From Cynocephalus volans (taxonomy: Eukaryota; Chordata; Mammalia; Dermoptera; Cynocephalidae), in the NCBI RefSeq assembly GCF_027409185.1, contig NC_084463.1:161673869-161737868 (forward strand): a DNA stretch of 64,000 nucleotides, given 5' to 3'. Position 1 is the first letter of the stretch; every line of letters starts with the position of its first letter. The position numbers and the translations under genes are program-made. The notes below the pieces were generated by a model. That model searched no databases and had not been told where the DNA came from. It saw only the letters and a list, made by a program, of their open reading frames with translations. This document shows positions 1 through 11,535 of this stretch, in pieces.

Positions 1-410
1 TTGACACAAGAAGAGTCACCAGCAGAGACCAAAGAAAAGTAGAGGATGTCTCTCTCCACAAAACTCTTTCCAGAGTGACAGAAGAAGTATCTGTTCTGCG
101 ATAATATTTGGGGACCTGAACACACCTCTCAGCATTGGACAGATCATCTAAGCAACAAATCAACAGAATAACCATTACTCTTTCAGAAGGAGAGAAGAAA
201 TCTAGGGTAATTAGAGGAGAGTGGGAGAGGGGGATGGGGAAAGATTGGACAAGGAGCATAAAGAATAAGTATTATTTGTAACAATATATGTGATAGTAAT
301 ATTGATTTGATCAATGTATTTCAACGTTGAACCCCCAAACTATGTATAATCAATTATGATTCAATAAAAATAAAAATAAAATGAAAATGAAAATGAAAAA
401 AAAAAAAAAT
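1..410 (+). mobile_element. Composite retroposon, 3' part (cut by window edge)
   Basis: Near-colinear with 49043-49440, which is the 3' part of a complete copy. The unit has a G-rich purine stretch near 215-245 and a segment at about 290-365 that resembles the end of an L1 3' UTR. It finishes in an A-rich tail at about 365-410. The 5' end lies outside the window, so its target-site duplication cannot be seen. Confidence 0.7.
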
Positions 411-1404
411 CCCTCTGTCAGAATGGGTAATGTAGCAAAAAAATAAAAAAATAAAATAAATCTTCCATCTCTACTATTTTCTCTATAATCATTTTACATT
501 GTTACTCCTTCCTATTTCACTTTGGTCCAGGAAGGGGCATCGTACTTAATTCTAGCCAATGAGCCATCAGGGAAGATTTGTAGGGGAGGGCGTTGTTCAG
601 GGTTCTATCAGGAAAGCAGATAGCACACTCAAACTGGGAAAATGGGACACCTACAAAGGTGTGGGTTTAGAGAAGCAAGGGTCAGGCCACCAATAGCAGA
701 GGGCCATCACCATCTGTAGGCCAGAACCTAGAGAGGGGGCTACAGGAGGAGAGGTGCCTGATAGGAGCTCTGTTGTTTGGAGCCAATCAATTCACCAATC
801 CATGGCAACCCAGCAGAGATGAGCCAGGTGTGGCTAAATACCTCAACTTCACCTTCCTCCTGCCCTCCAGTCTCTTGCTGCTGTTGGCCACATAACCTGA
901 CAACAAACAGGCAGAGGAGCCCATTGACACCATTGTACAGAGTATCCTCCCAGAGTGTGGAGCAAGCCAGGGAAGGGTGGAGAGTGGGTCTGGAGATGCC
1001 AAAGGAAAATATACAGTATGGAGATTCTTGGGGGAAAAAAAGATTCCTGTTTTCTAAGAAAGACAGGAATACACAGACCTGCCCTCTCTCCTCTGGATGT
1101 CGTTGTATTTGGACACAGTTCTCGAATCTACTGAAGTCAACTAGCTCCTGTTCACAGGATGAATCTCACAGTGAACCTGGAAGAACAGAGACGTGAGACA
1201 ATCCTGGGGCCTGAATAATATCCTTGAAACAATCAATCAAGTTTCTCCTAGATTTCCCCATGAGCAAAATACTACATTTAATTATTTTTAAGCCACTTTG
1301 AGTTGATGTTCTGTTACTTACAGCTCCATGCATGATGCATGGATGATGGTGAGCTGCTTGGGGTGATGTTCTAGCTGCTAATGAATAGTGTTCTGTGGGT
1401 TCCA
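411..1404. other. Intergenic stretch, no gene seen
   Basis: Unique-looking sequence. Short open frames have no recognisable domain or splice context. About 1090-1340 faintly resembles an old MLT1-type MaLR LTR, too diverged to assign. Confidence 0.5.
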
Positions 1405-1712
1405 TATTTTCTATTTATAGGTAGCACCTGCTCTCCCTGGGGGCTGGGGGTCGTGAGTGAGTTCTTGCTCTATTAGTTCCCGCAAGAGCCGGTTGTTTAA
1501 AAGGAGCCTGGCACCTTCTCTCTCTCTCTTTCTCTCCCCATGTGATTTGCTTGTACCTCCTCGTGCCTACCGCTTTCTGCCATGAGTAGAAACAGCCTGA
1601 GGCCTGCACCAGATGCAGCTGTCCCAGAATCGTAAGCCAAATAAATCTCTTTCCTTATAAATTACCGAGTCTCAGGTATTCTGTTATAGCAACACAAAAA
1701 CAGACAAATACA
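1405..1712 (+). mobile_element. MaLR LTR, MST/THE1-like (3' part)
   Basis: Recognised from the family-typical run of landmarks: GGTTGTTTAAAAGGAGCCTGG near 1491, a CT-rich stretch, GCCATGAGTAG, GAATCGTAAGCCAAATAAA near 1630 (polyadenylation signal region), TTATAAATTACCGAGTCTC and a terminal ACAGACAAATAC. Assigned from memory of the family consensus, without a database search. Confidence 0.7.
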
Positions 1713-2630
1713 ATTCCCCCCAAATTAAACCACACTGGCAGCCATGTCTTTTCCTGGAGCTTTAGAAACTTTGAACACCAGCCCCTTGGATTCCCTTTAA
1801 TGGTTTACACCAGAACCTTTGGCATCTCCAAGCGTTGCTGGTTAAAAATAATGGGGAAGACATCAGCAGCGGTGGAGGCACAGATTTGGAATCTCCATGA
1901 ATCTCCACTTAAAAACAGAGCAACTAGATAATAAAACCAAGATCACATTGTAAAAGTTTACAACAAAATTAAGCGATATGGTATGCCCATGAAGCCCAAA
2001 ATACAAACCAAGTAAGAACAAACTACCAACAGCCCCCAAAGACTCACATGGAGTCAGCAACCTGCGGGAAAAATAAGACAGCAATAGACCTGAGAACAGT
2101 TATTCAGCGGGAAATAGGGCAGGTCAGTGAAGAACAGTGAGCAGAAAGGAAGAGGCGTTTGTCTCATTCCAGGGGTAGATAAGTGCATGGGGCCTGCCAT
2201 GAGCAGGGAGAATACACTGTGAGACAACAACACTGAAACATGGCACGCGGTTTACAAAACTGTAGATACAGATAGATATGGAGACCGGGGAAGACAGTGG
2301 AGCATCTGGCTGCTCTGGGCACTCAAAACCTTGGCAGGTGGGGAAGAACCCCTGCCCCTCTCCTGCCGCTGGGCTGCTCCTTGGTTTCTCACACTAAGGG
2401 GGAAGGTCCCACAGGGCTGTGTTGGACTCTCCCTCATCAGGCTGCCTCGTCCTAAAAATCCCTAAGGTCAGAGGCCTTAGAGACCTGGGCTCCATCCATG
2501 GCTGTCTGAAACCTCCAGCAAACCATTTCGCTTCTCCGAGTCTCAGCGTCATCTGCAAAATGGGAGCGATTTTAATGAGCACTGTCCTGCTTAGCTCAAG
2601 AGACTGTGAGTCTGATCTAGGGGCAAGGGA
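1713..2630. other. Intergenic, no gene seen
   Basis: No coding or RNA gene is supported. About 2505-2600 resembles an eroded MIR (CTCCGAGTCTCAGCGTCATCTGCAAAATGGG-type core). Confidence 0.5.
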
Positions 2631-2735
2631 GGCTGGTCGGTTAGCGCAGTGGGTTAGAGCGTGGTGCTGATAAACACCAGCGTCCAGAGTTCGATCCCTG
2701 TGCCCGCCAGCAGCCATAAAAAGGAAAAGGGGGGG
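2631..2735 (+). mobile_element. CYN-type tRNA-Ile SINE, monomer
   Basis: The tRNA-like head (GGTTAGCGCAGTGGGTTAGA, GGTGCTGATAAACACC, GTTCGATCC) aligns with nuclear tRNA-Ile including the A and B box regions. It is followed by CCAGCAGCC and an A/G-rich tail. This is the copy closest to a real tRNA, but the head has extra bases and mispairs, so it is a SINE and not a tRNA gene. Confidence 0.85.
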
Positions 2736-2859
2736 GAAGAGAGAGAGAAACAATGGGTGTGAAAGCGAGGGGGTCCCCACGAGCACCTCTCACGCTCCTT
2801 TGCTGCTACGGGATCTTACACAAAGGGGCAGCTTCTCTCAGCCTTGGTTTCTCTCGCCT

Positions 2860-2873
2860 GTAACCATGGCAAC
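2860..2873. promoter_or_regulatory. RFX X-box motif
   Basis: GTAACCATGGCAAC, an imperfect palindrome matching the RFX X-box. It is one of four in 9 kb. Confidence 0.5.
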
Positions 2874-3339
2874 AGTAATCGTATTCTGCATGACGGAGTT
2901 GCTGTCAGAATGAAATGAAGTGACACGGGAAAAGCATTTAGTTCAGGACCAGACCCATCGGGGAAGCTCATAAACGTTACAAGGGCGGTCTCTGAGAGTT
3001 AAGCTTCTATTGTGAAGATTGCTGAGTTTTTTTATGCTCTTCCCTCCGGAAAACGCCAGAGGGCGACATAGACGGTGGGACCCCAGCCACGTGCACGCCT
3101 GAAGCAGCGCCATCGTCGGCCACGCGGTGGCGCTCAGCCACCTAATGGCTGATTTTCCGCAGACTTTGAGGAGCGGAGTTGACGGAGGCAGAGAGCAGAA
3201 GAGGGTTAGGGGGAGCCCTGGGAGCCAGGGAGCCCTGAACCAGAGGATCGGAGATCCCTGGACCGAGTAGCTCCCGGGTTCCCGGGACACAACAGGGTCA
3301 GCTGGGAATGAATGGGTCCTGGGGCTTTTTGAATAGGAG

Positions 3340-3800
3340 GGCGCCCCTCCCTCGTAGCACCGGGTCTGCAGCTCCTTCCCCAGGGCGGCCGCGGTGCCGC
3401 GACGCCTGACGGCGGGAGCGCGCCTCCCTGAGCCCTGCTCTCCGGGCGGCAGAGCTCATTCACCGCGGCCGCGGCACGCCGTTGCCATGGAAACGTGAGG
3501 CGGGCGGGGGAGGAGGGCGAGGAGGGAGGGAGGCCCCGGGTGACGTGTGCGCTCCTCGCAGCTCGTCTCCCGTGGCCTCCCAATTCTTGCCTATTTTGGA
3601 AGAGAGCCGCAGCCCTTCTGCTGATGCGCGCGCGCTGGCGCCTTTTAAAGGCAACCGGCCGAGTGGCGGCTCCGCCAGAGCCCGAGCGCTGCCCCCGCCC
3701 CCAGCCGCGAGCCCCGCGCCGTATGCCCCACCCCCCCACCCCATCGTTGCGCCTTCCACCCACTTTGGGGACATTTCAACCTTGGAGAAAGGAGGTCTTG
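3340..3800. promoter_or_regulatory. CpG island, candidate unannotated promoter
   Basis: CpG-dense and GC-rich by eye (GCGGCCGCGGTGCCGCGACG and similar), distinct from its flanks. It holds a perfect RFX X-box and a TTTTAAA box near 3646. A strong splice donor (CACCAG/GTGAGG) follows at 3929/3930. This would fit the first exon of a plus-strand transcript starting in the island, perhaps a lncRNA. Overlapping open frames (for example 3482-4003 plus, 173 codons) are long because the region is GC-rich and show no domain. Confidence 0.5.
3481..3494. promoter_or_regulatory. RFX X-box motif in CpG island
   Basis: GTTGCCATGGAAAC matches the RFX consensus at both half-sites, and it sits in a CpG island as RFX-bound promoters usually do. 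Confidence 0.6.
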
Positions 3801-4063
3801 TCCTTCCCCTCGCCCCCTCGCCCCCCAACAAGGGAGACTCTTCTGTACAAAGCTTGGAAGGAAACAAGATGCCAGGCCTAGCTCGTTTGGGGATCCTCTC
3901 TGGACAAGATCACAGAGTGAAAACACCAGGTGAGGACTTCACTGCCCTCGGGGCCACCCTGGGACCCCGGAGACCCACGCCTCCCTTCAGCCCCCTGCCT
4001 TAACCTCTTTCTCCCGGGGCTCAGCGTGGAGCCAGGTTAGGACCCCAGGAAAGCCCCTTACCA

Positions 4064-4190
4064 GTTGCTCCAATCCCCTCATTAAAATGAAAGGGAAACT
4101 GAGGCCCAGAGAAGAGTAGTGATTGACCAGGGTCACATGGCAAGTTCCTGGAAGAGCATGAGCCGAGCCCAGGGATGCTGACTTCTTGGC
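4064..4190 (+). repeat. MIR fossil
   Basis: Core GGGAAACTGAGGCCCAGAGA followed by GACCAGGGTCACATGGCAAG, the MIR 3' pattern. Confidence 0.6.
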
Positions 4191-4849
4191 CAGAGGTCAG
4201 TCCCCTGTTCCTTAAGGTTGAGTATAGCTTGCACAGTGTGCCAGTACTGGGTCCCTGCCCTGCACCCTGCTGAGGACCTGCCCATGGCACCAGCTGCCTC
4301 TTCTTCCCCAGCACTTAGGTGGGCTTCCTGGATCAATGGTCACTCTGGACAAGCCCCTGGATCCCATGGTCTCTGTGACCAACCAGCCAGATTGCTGCTT
4401 GCAAACGTCTGATTCCATTGAAGGCTTCCTGCAGCCCACCAGCTCTCTGGAACTTTCTGGAGCCAAACCTTTCCCAGACTGCCTAAAAGTGCCAGTTGGC
4501 TTCTGGATGAAGGTGCAGCCTGCCACGCTCTGGCAGGGCCCCTAGAGCCATGTGGACCCAGCCCTTTCTTTGGACACCCCTGCCCAATGCTGATGACACG
4601 TGCATTCTCCTTGCAGCACCCACTGCAGATGTCTGACCAGGACCCACGGGAGATGGCTGTGAAGTACTTGACCATTCCCAAGGGGCTGTGTAGGTTCCAG
4701 ACATTTCTGGGTCGCTACACTTGATCAGGTTTGGGGACCCAGAGGTGAATCCGATCCAGTCCAGCATTTGTGGGATCCGAGTCTAGCAAAGAAGAGAGGT
4801 TCCTGCTCTGGGACGTTAGCCCCGGAGCCTTGAATGGTGCTTACAAGGG
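4191..4849. other. Intergenic, no gene seen
   Basis: Short overlapping open frames on both strands lack domains, splice context or codon bias. Nothing else is recognised. Confidence 0.4.
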
Positions 4850-4965
4850 GCATCTGTTGCCAAGGCCAAGACTTCAGTGCACAGAAGTGGAAACTGAGGC
4901 AGTCATCAGCGAGATGTGATTTGCCAAGGTCACACAGCAAGTCAGTGTGTTGCCAAGACTAGGAC
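4850..4965 (+). repeat. MIR fossil
   Basis: GTGGAAACTGAGGCAGTCAT then TTGCCAAGGTCACACAGCAAG, the diagnostic MIR core and 3' end. Confidence 0.65.
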
Positions 4966-5749
4966 CCAGACCCTGCCTCTTGGCCCAGGCTCTTTCTCCA
5001 CATCTTGATCCCAGGGCCAGCATTTGAGAGGCATGCAAGGTCAATGCACTGTGAGCCAAGGGCTTGGCTCAGGGCCACCTCCACTAAGTGTTGACCGTGT
5101 CACCTGACTCACTTCGTTCTCTGCACTTAGCCTCAGTCAGCCAAGACGGATGATCTCTAAGGGGCCCCTCCTCCAATTGTGAATCTGAGATTCTATGAAT
5201 TGGGTATTTTGGCCAGGCTGTGAGGTCCCCTGTGGCTGGCTGTGGGATATTGCTTGAGGGGGTTTTCTTCCTCCCATCAGCCTGAAGCTAAGGAATGCTG
5301 GAGACAGTAGTTGCTTCAGCCTCGGGCTGTGTGGACCACTGAGGATGGCCTGGGGGTCTGTTTTGTGCACCTTGGAACCCATCGGATGCCTCCAACGGTG
5401 AGTCCCCTCATGTACTTAGCACTGACCTGTAAGAATGGCCCCTGACGGGTTAGGTTGAGGAAGGAAATCTACAGGGTCATTATCAGTACTTGCTTCCCCC
5501 CGAGTTCACACAACCCCGGTCTCCAGGGTCCCAAGGTGGCCTGACTCATGCACAGCCAAGGACTTGGTCCTCTGGGAGACTTCATGCCCACTTGGACCCT
5601 AGCACTAGACAATGGGCTCATCCCTACCTGAAACTGGGTCTCAGGGTTGCAGCATTCAACTTCCAAAGACTGAGAGGTACTGGCCCAGCTGGGACCTGGG
5701 CCCAGAGATGCTCAGAGTGCTGGAGATGGGGGGGGGGCTTTGAGGCAAA
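4966..5749. other. Intergenic, no gene seen
   Basis: No coding or RNA gene or clear repeat is supported. Confidence 0.4.
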
Positions 5750-5850
5750 GTGTCCAACCCACTGCCATTTTGCAAATGGGGAAACTGAGGCCCAGAGAGG
5801 AAAAGGGGCTTGCATACCCCGTCCCCCCACAGCAGGCTGATGGCAGGGCT
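5750..5850 (+). repeat. MIR fossil
   Basis: Core TTTGCAAATGGGGAAACTGA followed by GGCCCAGAGAGG. Confidence 0.6.
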
Positions 5851-6120
5851 AGGACGAGAATCCATGCCTCCAGATCCTCCTGTCCAGGACCTTCCTTGCC
5901 TCAAGCATAACCCACTGACATCTAGACTGCGCTCACCTCCTCTCCTTCCCAGATCTTTGACTCCTTGATAAAAAGGGTCCTCCTGCTCACCCCCCATCTG
6001 GCCTGGGAGAGTCAGGAGCTTTCCCTTCAACCAGATGGTCCTTTCCACGAAAGCTTCCTGGCATCCCCTCCCCCCACCACCCAGGGCTCATCCCTTCCTG
6101 GTTCCAGAAGCTGCTCCATC

Positions 6121-6325
6121 AACAGGCCTTTACTGGGCCGGCTCATGGCTCACTCGGGAGAGTGCGGTGCTGATAACACCAAGGAAACAGGTTCGGATCC
6201 CATATGGGATGGCCGGTTATCTCATTGGGTAAGCATGGTGCTGACAACACCAAGTCAGGGGTTAAGATCCCCTTACTGGTCATCTTTTTTTTTAAAAAAA
6301 AAAAAAAAAAAACAGGCCTTTACTG
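6121..6325 (+). mobile_element. CYN-type SINE, two-monomer form with perfect target-site duplication
   Basis: The body is 6136-6310. Monomer 1 carries the GGATCCCATATGGGATGG linker. Monomer 2 ends in CCCCTTACTGGTCATC plus poly-A. The 15-base duplication AACAGGCCTTTACTG is identical at 6121-6135 and 6311-6325, which marks a recent L1-driven insertion. Confidence 0.9.
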
Positions 6326-7261
6326 CTGCTCCCACCTTCTTGCCATAGTTCAACCAGCTCCCTGCAGTTCCAGCATTCCCAGAGGTGGAGAACATCATTC
6401 TCCCTGCTCTTGGGGGTCTCTTCTTGGATGCACCTAGGGCTTCCCTAATGTCACCAGCCCAGTCCCAAGACTACTGTTTGCCTCTGATCACCCGAGCCTT
6501 AAACGCTGCCAATCTCTCCTGGGGTCCCATGGGCCATTCTCTGCAGACTCCTTCTCTGCTGGTCCGGGGCCAGTGGGAATCATAAAAGCCCACACGTAGG
6601 ATGGCTGTGAGGCTGTAGTGTTACTCCACTAGGTCTATAGGCGCAGACGAGCACTGCCTCTTTAAACACTTATGTTACACGGTGCACTCAGATGACAACA
6701 GGAGAGGCTTAGAAGCTGGAGCCTGTGGCCGCCTGGGCCCCAGTGGATAGAAGGGGAGGGGAGGCACTGGCCAGGAGACGTTTTTGGTAATGGGAAGTAA
6801 TGGAGGCCATGAGAGTTTTAAGCTGGGGAAGAACATAGCTAGGTTGGTTTCTAGAAAAACAGCGGGGGGCGCTCAGTGGCTGCGCACTGGAAAGGCGCGT
6901 CGAGCCTGGCCCAGGCTCTCTGTCCCTGGACTCCGTGAGCGCGTGGGAGGCAGCTAAGGCCCAGGGAAGGGGCTCGCCGAGACCTGAGCCGGAGCCCCCA
7001 GGATCACTTCGTGTGTGCCCCTCCACCTCCCTAGGCCCCCACACCACCTGTGTCCTTCTCTTTGGAACTGCTGAGCCCCCAGCCCGGCCTCCTCCATTTG
7101 GGGCTCTCAGACCAAGCCTGGGCCAAAGCTGCAAAAAGCCAGAGGGAGGTGCCGAGGCTGTTCCACACTGGCAGCACTGAGACATGTGCTACCTCCTAAA
7201 TCAGCCCCTGCCATCTCTGCATAGTCTAGTTCAAAATCATATTGCTCATAAAGTTAATATA
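6326..7261. other. Intergenic, no gene seen
   Basis: Moderately GC-rich. The minus-strand open frame 6709-7185 (158 codons) and its plus-strand partner 6935-7180 mirror each other through GC-rich sequence and show no domain. Confidence 0.4.
6859..6872 (+). promoter_or_regulatory. CTCF-like motif
   Basis: ACAGCGGGGGGCGC matches the 14-base CTCF core CCASYAGRKGGCRS at 12 of 14 positions on the plus strand. Confidence 0.35.
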
Positions 7262-7475
7262 ATAACGACTAACAGTCTGTCATTGAACGTTTACTGGGCT
7301 GCTTTTATGCGTCAAGCATTGTTCTGAGTGCTTTAATGACCTCATTCATTTACTGTTCACATCGATCCCTTGATGTAAGAGCTCTTAAGCTCCTCATATC
7401 TCTATTAACAGATGGGTAAACCGAGGCACAAGTGGATAAGTCACTTGACTGATTAACATCACAAAGTCAGCCTGT
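7262..7475 (+). repeat. MIR fossil, nearly full length
   Basis: A full series of MIR landmarks: TTGAACGTTTACTGGGCTGC, GTCAAGCATTGTTCTGAGTG, GATGGGTAAACCGAGGCACA and a degraded CATCACAAAGTCAG end. Confidence 0.75.
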
Positions 7476-7639
7476 GCAGCAGGCAGGACCTGGCCCAGGG
7501 CCTCCCTCCTGCCCGCACCCCAGCCGGCCTCTCCGTGCAGACCAGCTGCTCCCCTGCCTCACGGCGGCCCTTTGAATATCCAAAGACGTCAAACCACCCC
7601 CTCGAAGCCTTCTCTTCTTGAGTACAATATCTCCATTCC

Positions 7640-7990
7640 TTCCATCTTTTTTCTTACAAATATTTATGGAGCACCTTTCTCCATACTGTAGAGTTGACAA
7701 TGAGCAAAGCAGACACGGTCCCTGCCACAGTCCCCGCCACAGTGGCTGCAGTCTAGGGGAACAGAGATCCCCAGAATAAAGCATAAAATTGCTATCTTGA
7801 CAAGTGCTACTAGAGGCACAGAATGTCTGGGAACGTATGTTTTGAGATTTGACTAATTGGGAAGGTCAGGGAAGGCTTCCTGGAGGAGGTGACATTTGAG
7901 CTGAGATATCAGGGAAAAGGAGATCAATGAGGCAAAGGGGAGAGGCACGGGCGCCCCGGGAGAGGGGTAGTGTGTGCAGAGGCCCCATGG
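7640..7990 (+). repeat. Ancient mammalian interspersed repeat (unnamed)
   Basis: Carries the order seen in a widespread old repeat: GAGCAAAGCAGACACGGTCCC, then GGTCAGGGAAGGCTTCCTGG, then GAGGTGACATTTGAGCTGAG. A longer relative lies at 23690-24400. I cannot name the family without a search. Confidence 0.5.
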
Positions 7991-9499
7991 AGGACAGGAG
8001 AAAGGCAGGGCCAGGGGCTGGAGGAAGGTACATATAGCTGAAGAGAGGGGAGGGGCTGCCGGAGGCAGGCCAGGGAAGGTCTGGGTTGCTCCTTACCTTC
8101 CTGGAAGTGGTGGCCCCTCCCCTGGCCCCTCTGCCCCAGGCTTCATCTCAGGCCCAGCCACAGTGCAACGGGTCCAGGTGGGGGCTCAGCCCCTTGGCGG
8201 CGGCGGCCGTCCCTTCCCCTTCCCGCTGCGCACCTCTTTGCCCAGGCTTGACTGCAGTGGTGTCTTTGATTGCTCCCCATCCGTGGGTAGAGTCTTGTTT
8301 ATGAGGCCACACTCCTTGGCCCACCCACCTAGCACAGCCCGACCAGCTGGTCACTTGCCACCCAGCAACTCAGTTCAAACACACCTCCCCAGGGAGGCTG
8401 TCGCCGACTCCCTGGGCCAGGTCACTCCTCATTTTGTTCTCGCCGAACACCCTGTCTGCCTTGCTCACAACTGTCCCCCACCTAAGCAGCTTGGTGGGGG
8501 TCTCCCTCTCTCACTAGCCTGGCAACTCCCTGCGGCCAAGCCAGCCATGTCCCCACAGCATCATGTCGCACAGGGGCTGGTGTAGACTCAGCTCTCAGCT
8601 GTGGCTGCCTGAAGGGGCCTGAGACCCTGCTCTGTGCCAGGCCCTGAGCTGGATGTTGGGAAGGTGGAGAACAGACAGGTGCTGGTGGGGGAGACAGACA
8701 GGTAAACAAGTGGTGACAATACAGGATGAGAAGTGCAGTGGGACACCCAAGGGGCTGTGGGGGCACTGGGGGCACCCGGCCCATGGGAGCAGCCGTAAGC
8801 CAAGGAAAATTCACCAGCTGGGGAGTGGTGGTCAAGAGGACTCTGGAAATGAATGCGTGGAGGGTCTGTCTCCTCTTCCAGACCCGCAGCTCCTTAAGGG
8901 CGAGGCCCATGTCCTACACTCCTGCCTCTCCATGCTATTAAGAGGGGTGTTGGCTACCTGTTCTGCATTCAAAGTGTTTTCCTTCCTTCCTGGAATATGG
9001 CTGGTCTGACATGCTCCTCGCATTCCTGTGTCTTCTTTCAGCCCTGCCTTCAGACCCTTACCCAGAAAAGCTTCAACTTGTCCCACCTGGGCTTCACTGT
9101 CCCCCTTCTGTCCCCTCCATGGCTCTGTGTCCCTCAATTTCCCTGCTCAGCCCACTCACTCAGCTCTGACCGTCTCAATGCGTGGGCGCCAGCGTGTACC
9201 CTCTTCACATGAGATTTGTTGATTTCATAACCATAAATAGATAAAATGTTCTGAATGCTTCCATGTGCACGTAGAATTGCGGGAGCGATAGCATAATGAA
9301 AAGGCCTTAGGAGGAAGAAAACAGGCTGCTAAGATGAAGCTGAAGACAACACGGGCCATTGCACAAACCAGCTCTCTTGCAGAGGAGTCTGTTTTCACTG
9401 CACAGACATAGACTGGGGAGGTACTTGGGAATGTGCTAGAAAACCGTTACGTAGTTTCAAGCACATCAATTCAAAAGAACAATCAGGGAAGAAATAGAA
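7991..9499. other. Intergenic, no gene seen
   Basis: GC-rich to 8.6 kb, with long but mutually overlapping frames (7974-8585 plus, 203 codons; 8482-8910 minus) that lack domains. About 8880-9230 resembles an eroded L2 by its CCTTAAGGGCGAGGCCCATG stretch. No gene is supported. Confidence 0.4.
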
Positions 9500-9585
9500 A
9501 GAAGTAGAAGCCAGGAAACCTGGGTTCTAATTCTGGATTTATCTCATTCTAGCTGTGTGCCCTGGGCGAGTTACTCCACCTGTCT
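9500..9585 (-). repeat. MIR fossil
   Basis: GGGTTCTAATTCTGGATTTA, then TAGCTGTGTGCCCTGGGCGA, the reverse-oriented MIR pattern. Confidence 0.55.
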
Positions 9586-9806
9586 GAGAAGGTGTACAGA
9601 GACCCTTTGCGTGGGTCAGGCTGGAGGTTTCAAGAGGTCTGAGATCCTACAATACCCTCATTTTCCTGTCCTAAGGAAATTTTGTCTTCCTGGCAATATC
9701 TTCATCACCCATCACGGGACACCCCCCTTCCCAAACTGCAGTCCTGAGGGCTGGGGTTGGAATGGATGGATTGAGGTCTCTTGCCCCTTTGCCTGTTGCA
9801 ACTCCT

Positions 9807-9820
9807 GTTGCCATGGAAAC
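9807..9820. promoter_or_regulatory. RFX X-box motif
   Basis: GTTGCCATGGAAAC, identical to the site at 3481. Confidence 0.55.
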
Positions 9821-10094
9821 AGGACGTGGAACATCACTCCTGCATGGGGAGGCTACACCCACACAGCTGTCAAGGAGGCTAGAAGCTGGTAAGGAACGTG
9901 GCCCATAGGGCTTCCCAGTCTCTTCTCCCTGAAGGTGCACAGGATCCTGAAGGGACTGGCTCTGTGGCATTTGGAAGAGTAAAGGGATGTGAAATGACAG
10001 CTTGGTGTGACCTGGACCCAGAGAGTTTTCTGGGTGAGACAGAAACACGTGGAGATCTTCTTAGTGTGAATGCTTCCTCTACTGTAAGGAGGAC

Positions 10095-10310
10095 TAACCT
10101 TTTCTGTGAAGGGCCAGTTTAAGTTTTTAGGCTCTGTGGGTGACGTGGTCTCTGATGCAACTACTCAACTCTGCCATTGTAGTGTGAAACCAGCCATAGA
10201 GAATTAGTAAACTGACGGATGTGGCTGTGTGCCAATAAAACTTTATTTACAAAAAGAGGCAGCAGGCCGGATTCGGCACCCAGGCCAGTTTGTAGACCTC
10301 TGCTCTCCCA
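10095..10310 (+). repeat. Ancient DNA-transposon-like repeat (hAT-type non-autonomous, unnamed)
   Basis: Landmarks TTTTCTGTGAAGGGCCAG, CAACTACTCAACTCTGCCAT, CCAATAAAACTTTATTTAC and a terminal GTTTGTAGACCTCTG. A second copy in the same orientation is at 61949-62176. The hAT class is recalled and the exact family name is not given. Confidence 0.6.
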
Positions 10311-10339
10311 CATGGTGCAAGAGAACAAGCCTAGTCTGG

Positions 10340-10450
10340 GAGGCAGGAGCGAGGCTTAAGGCTCAGCATTGTCAGTGACTTGTTGCGTGACTTTGGTTAA
10401 ACCATTGTCTTATCTCTGAGCCTTAGTGTCACCATCTATCAAATGAACAT
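10340..10450 (-). repeat. MIR fossil
   Basis: GACTTGTTGCGTGACTTTGG, then CTCTGAGCCTTAGTGTCACC. Confidence 0.5.
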
Positions 10451-11082
10451 AGTGATTCAGATATGTCATGAATATGTCTGGCAGGTCAGAGCAAATCTGA
10501 AGTCTTTCCATCCCTCTGCTACATCACTTCAAGTGGAGCCACACCCTCTGCACACCCCACCCCTGCCAGGCCATGCCCTTGCCTGCCGAGAGTGGCAGCA
10601 GCCTGCCAGAAGAGGGAGGTGTCTCTCTCCAGAGTCAGATTCTTGGTCTGTCTTTCCAATCTCCAGCCCCAAGTGACCCCATTTCTTTAGCAAGCCAAGC
10701 ACAGGAGGAAAAGAGGAATCCCTTCCTTCCCACCATCCAGGCATTTGGCAGGAGGCTACAGTTCACTTGAGAGAATGAAGTGGCTGTGGTGGCTGGTGGC
10801 CAGGCTTTGGAGGAGGCCTTTGAGACTCAGGCTGGGACTAGAGTTGGAAAGGGTGAGTTTTGATGCTCCCCGAGAACATTCACCTATGGCCCCAGCTTCC
10901 CTAGGGCCCAAGTCAAGTAATCACAGCTGCCGTCTAGTGGTAACTTGCAGTGCCACCAATTGCATCAATGGGTCTTTCTTGAGTTCTCTTGCCCACCTGT
11001 CTGGTCTGACCACCACTGACAGCTTGCATCCTTTGGCATCTCGGCATCTTCTCTGAAGTCCCATCAGGTGATTAATTCATTC
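10451..11082. other. Intergenic, no gene seen
   Basis: Apart from the CTCF-like motif at 10927, nothing is recognised. Open frames are short and unconvincing. Confidence 0.4.
10927..10940 (-). promoter_or_regulatory. CTCF-like motif
   Basis: Read on the minus strand, CCACTAGACGGCAG matches the CTCF core at 13 of 14 positions. Confidence 0.45.
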
Positions 11083-11107
11083 ATTCTCTCTCTCTCTCTC
11101 TCTCTCC
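11083..11107. repeat. (TC)n microsatellite
   Basis: About twelve TC units, followed by further C/T-rich low-complexity sequence to about 11145. Confidence 0.9.
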
Positions 11108-11535
11108 CCACCCCTTCCCTTCCCTCCCTCCCTTTTTCTCTTTCTCATAGATGCATTTGTCCAGAGCAAGACAAGAACAAGATACACTTTGGCAGCTCTC
11201 TGTCAAGATCCTTGCCCCAAATCTCCAGAGAAGCAGCCAGGAGTCTCCATGCTGTTCTGAAGAAGCAGATTCCCTATCCACCCTTCAGTCCTTTCCAGGA
11301 GGTCATCTTCCTCAAAATCTCTGGAAGATACACCTCCTCTTCTGTAATAGAGGTTGAGGGGTGATGTCCCCCTGGGTCCCCAATAAAGCTATACAAGACA
11401 GGGGCAAGGGATCTCACAGCCTGTTCTTGCTATAAAAAGCCCTTTTTTGGAAAAAATAATAAAGAAAGGAATCAGCCAATCCCTCCTCGATGCCATCACC
11501 TCTTCTTGGTGATTTTTCAGGGAAGGAGTGGGCGG

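Noticed and set aside
2631-2710. Real tRNA-Ile gene
   Set aside because: Base insertions and mispairs in the stems, an A-rich tail and fifteen relatives in the window identify a SINE.
3053-3066. CTCF site at CGCCAGAGGGCG
   Set aside because: Only 11 of 14 core positions match, weaker than the sites reported.
3482-4003. 173-codon plus-strand frame in the orphan CpG island
   Set aside because: No recognisable domain, two overlapping frames of similar length, and the putative splice donor at 3929 lies inside it. Reported only as a possible noncoding first exon.
7974-8585. 203-codon plus-strand frame
   Set aside because: Gly/Pro-rich, overlaps other frames in both strands, no domain, partly in an ancient repeat.
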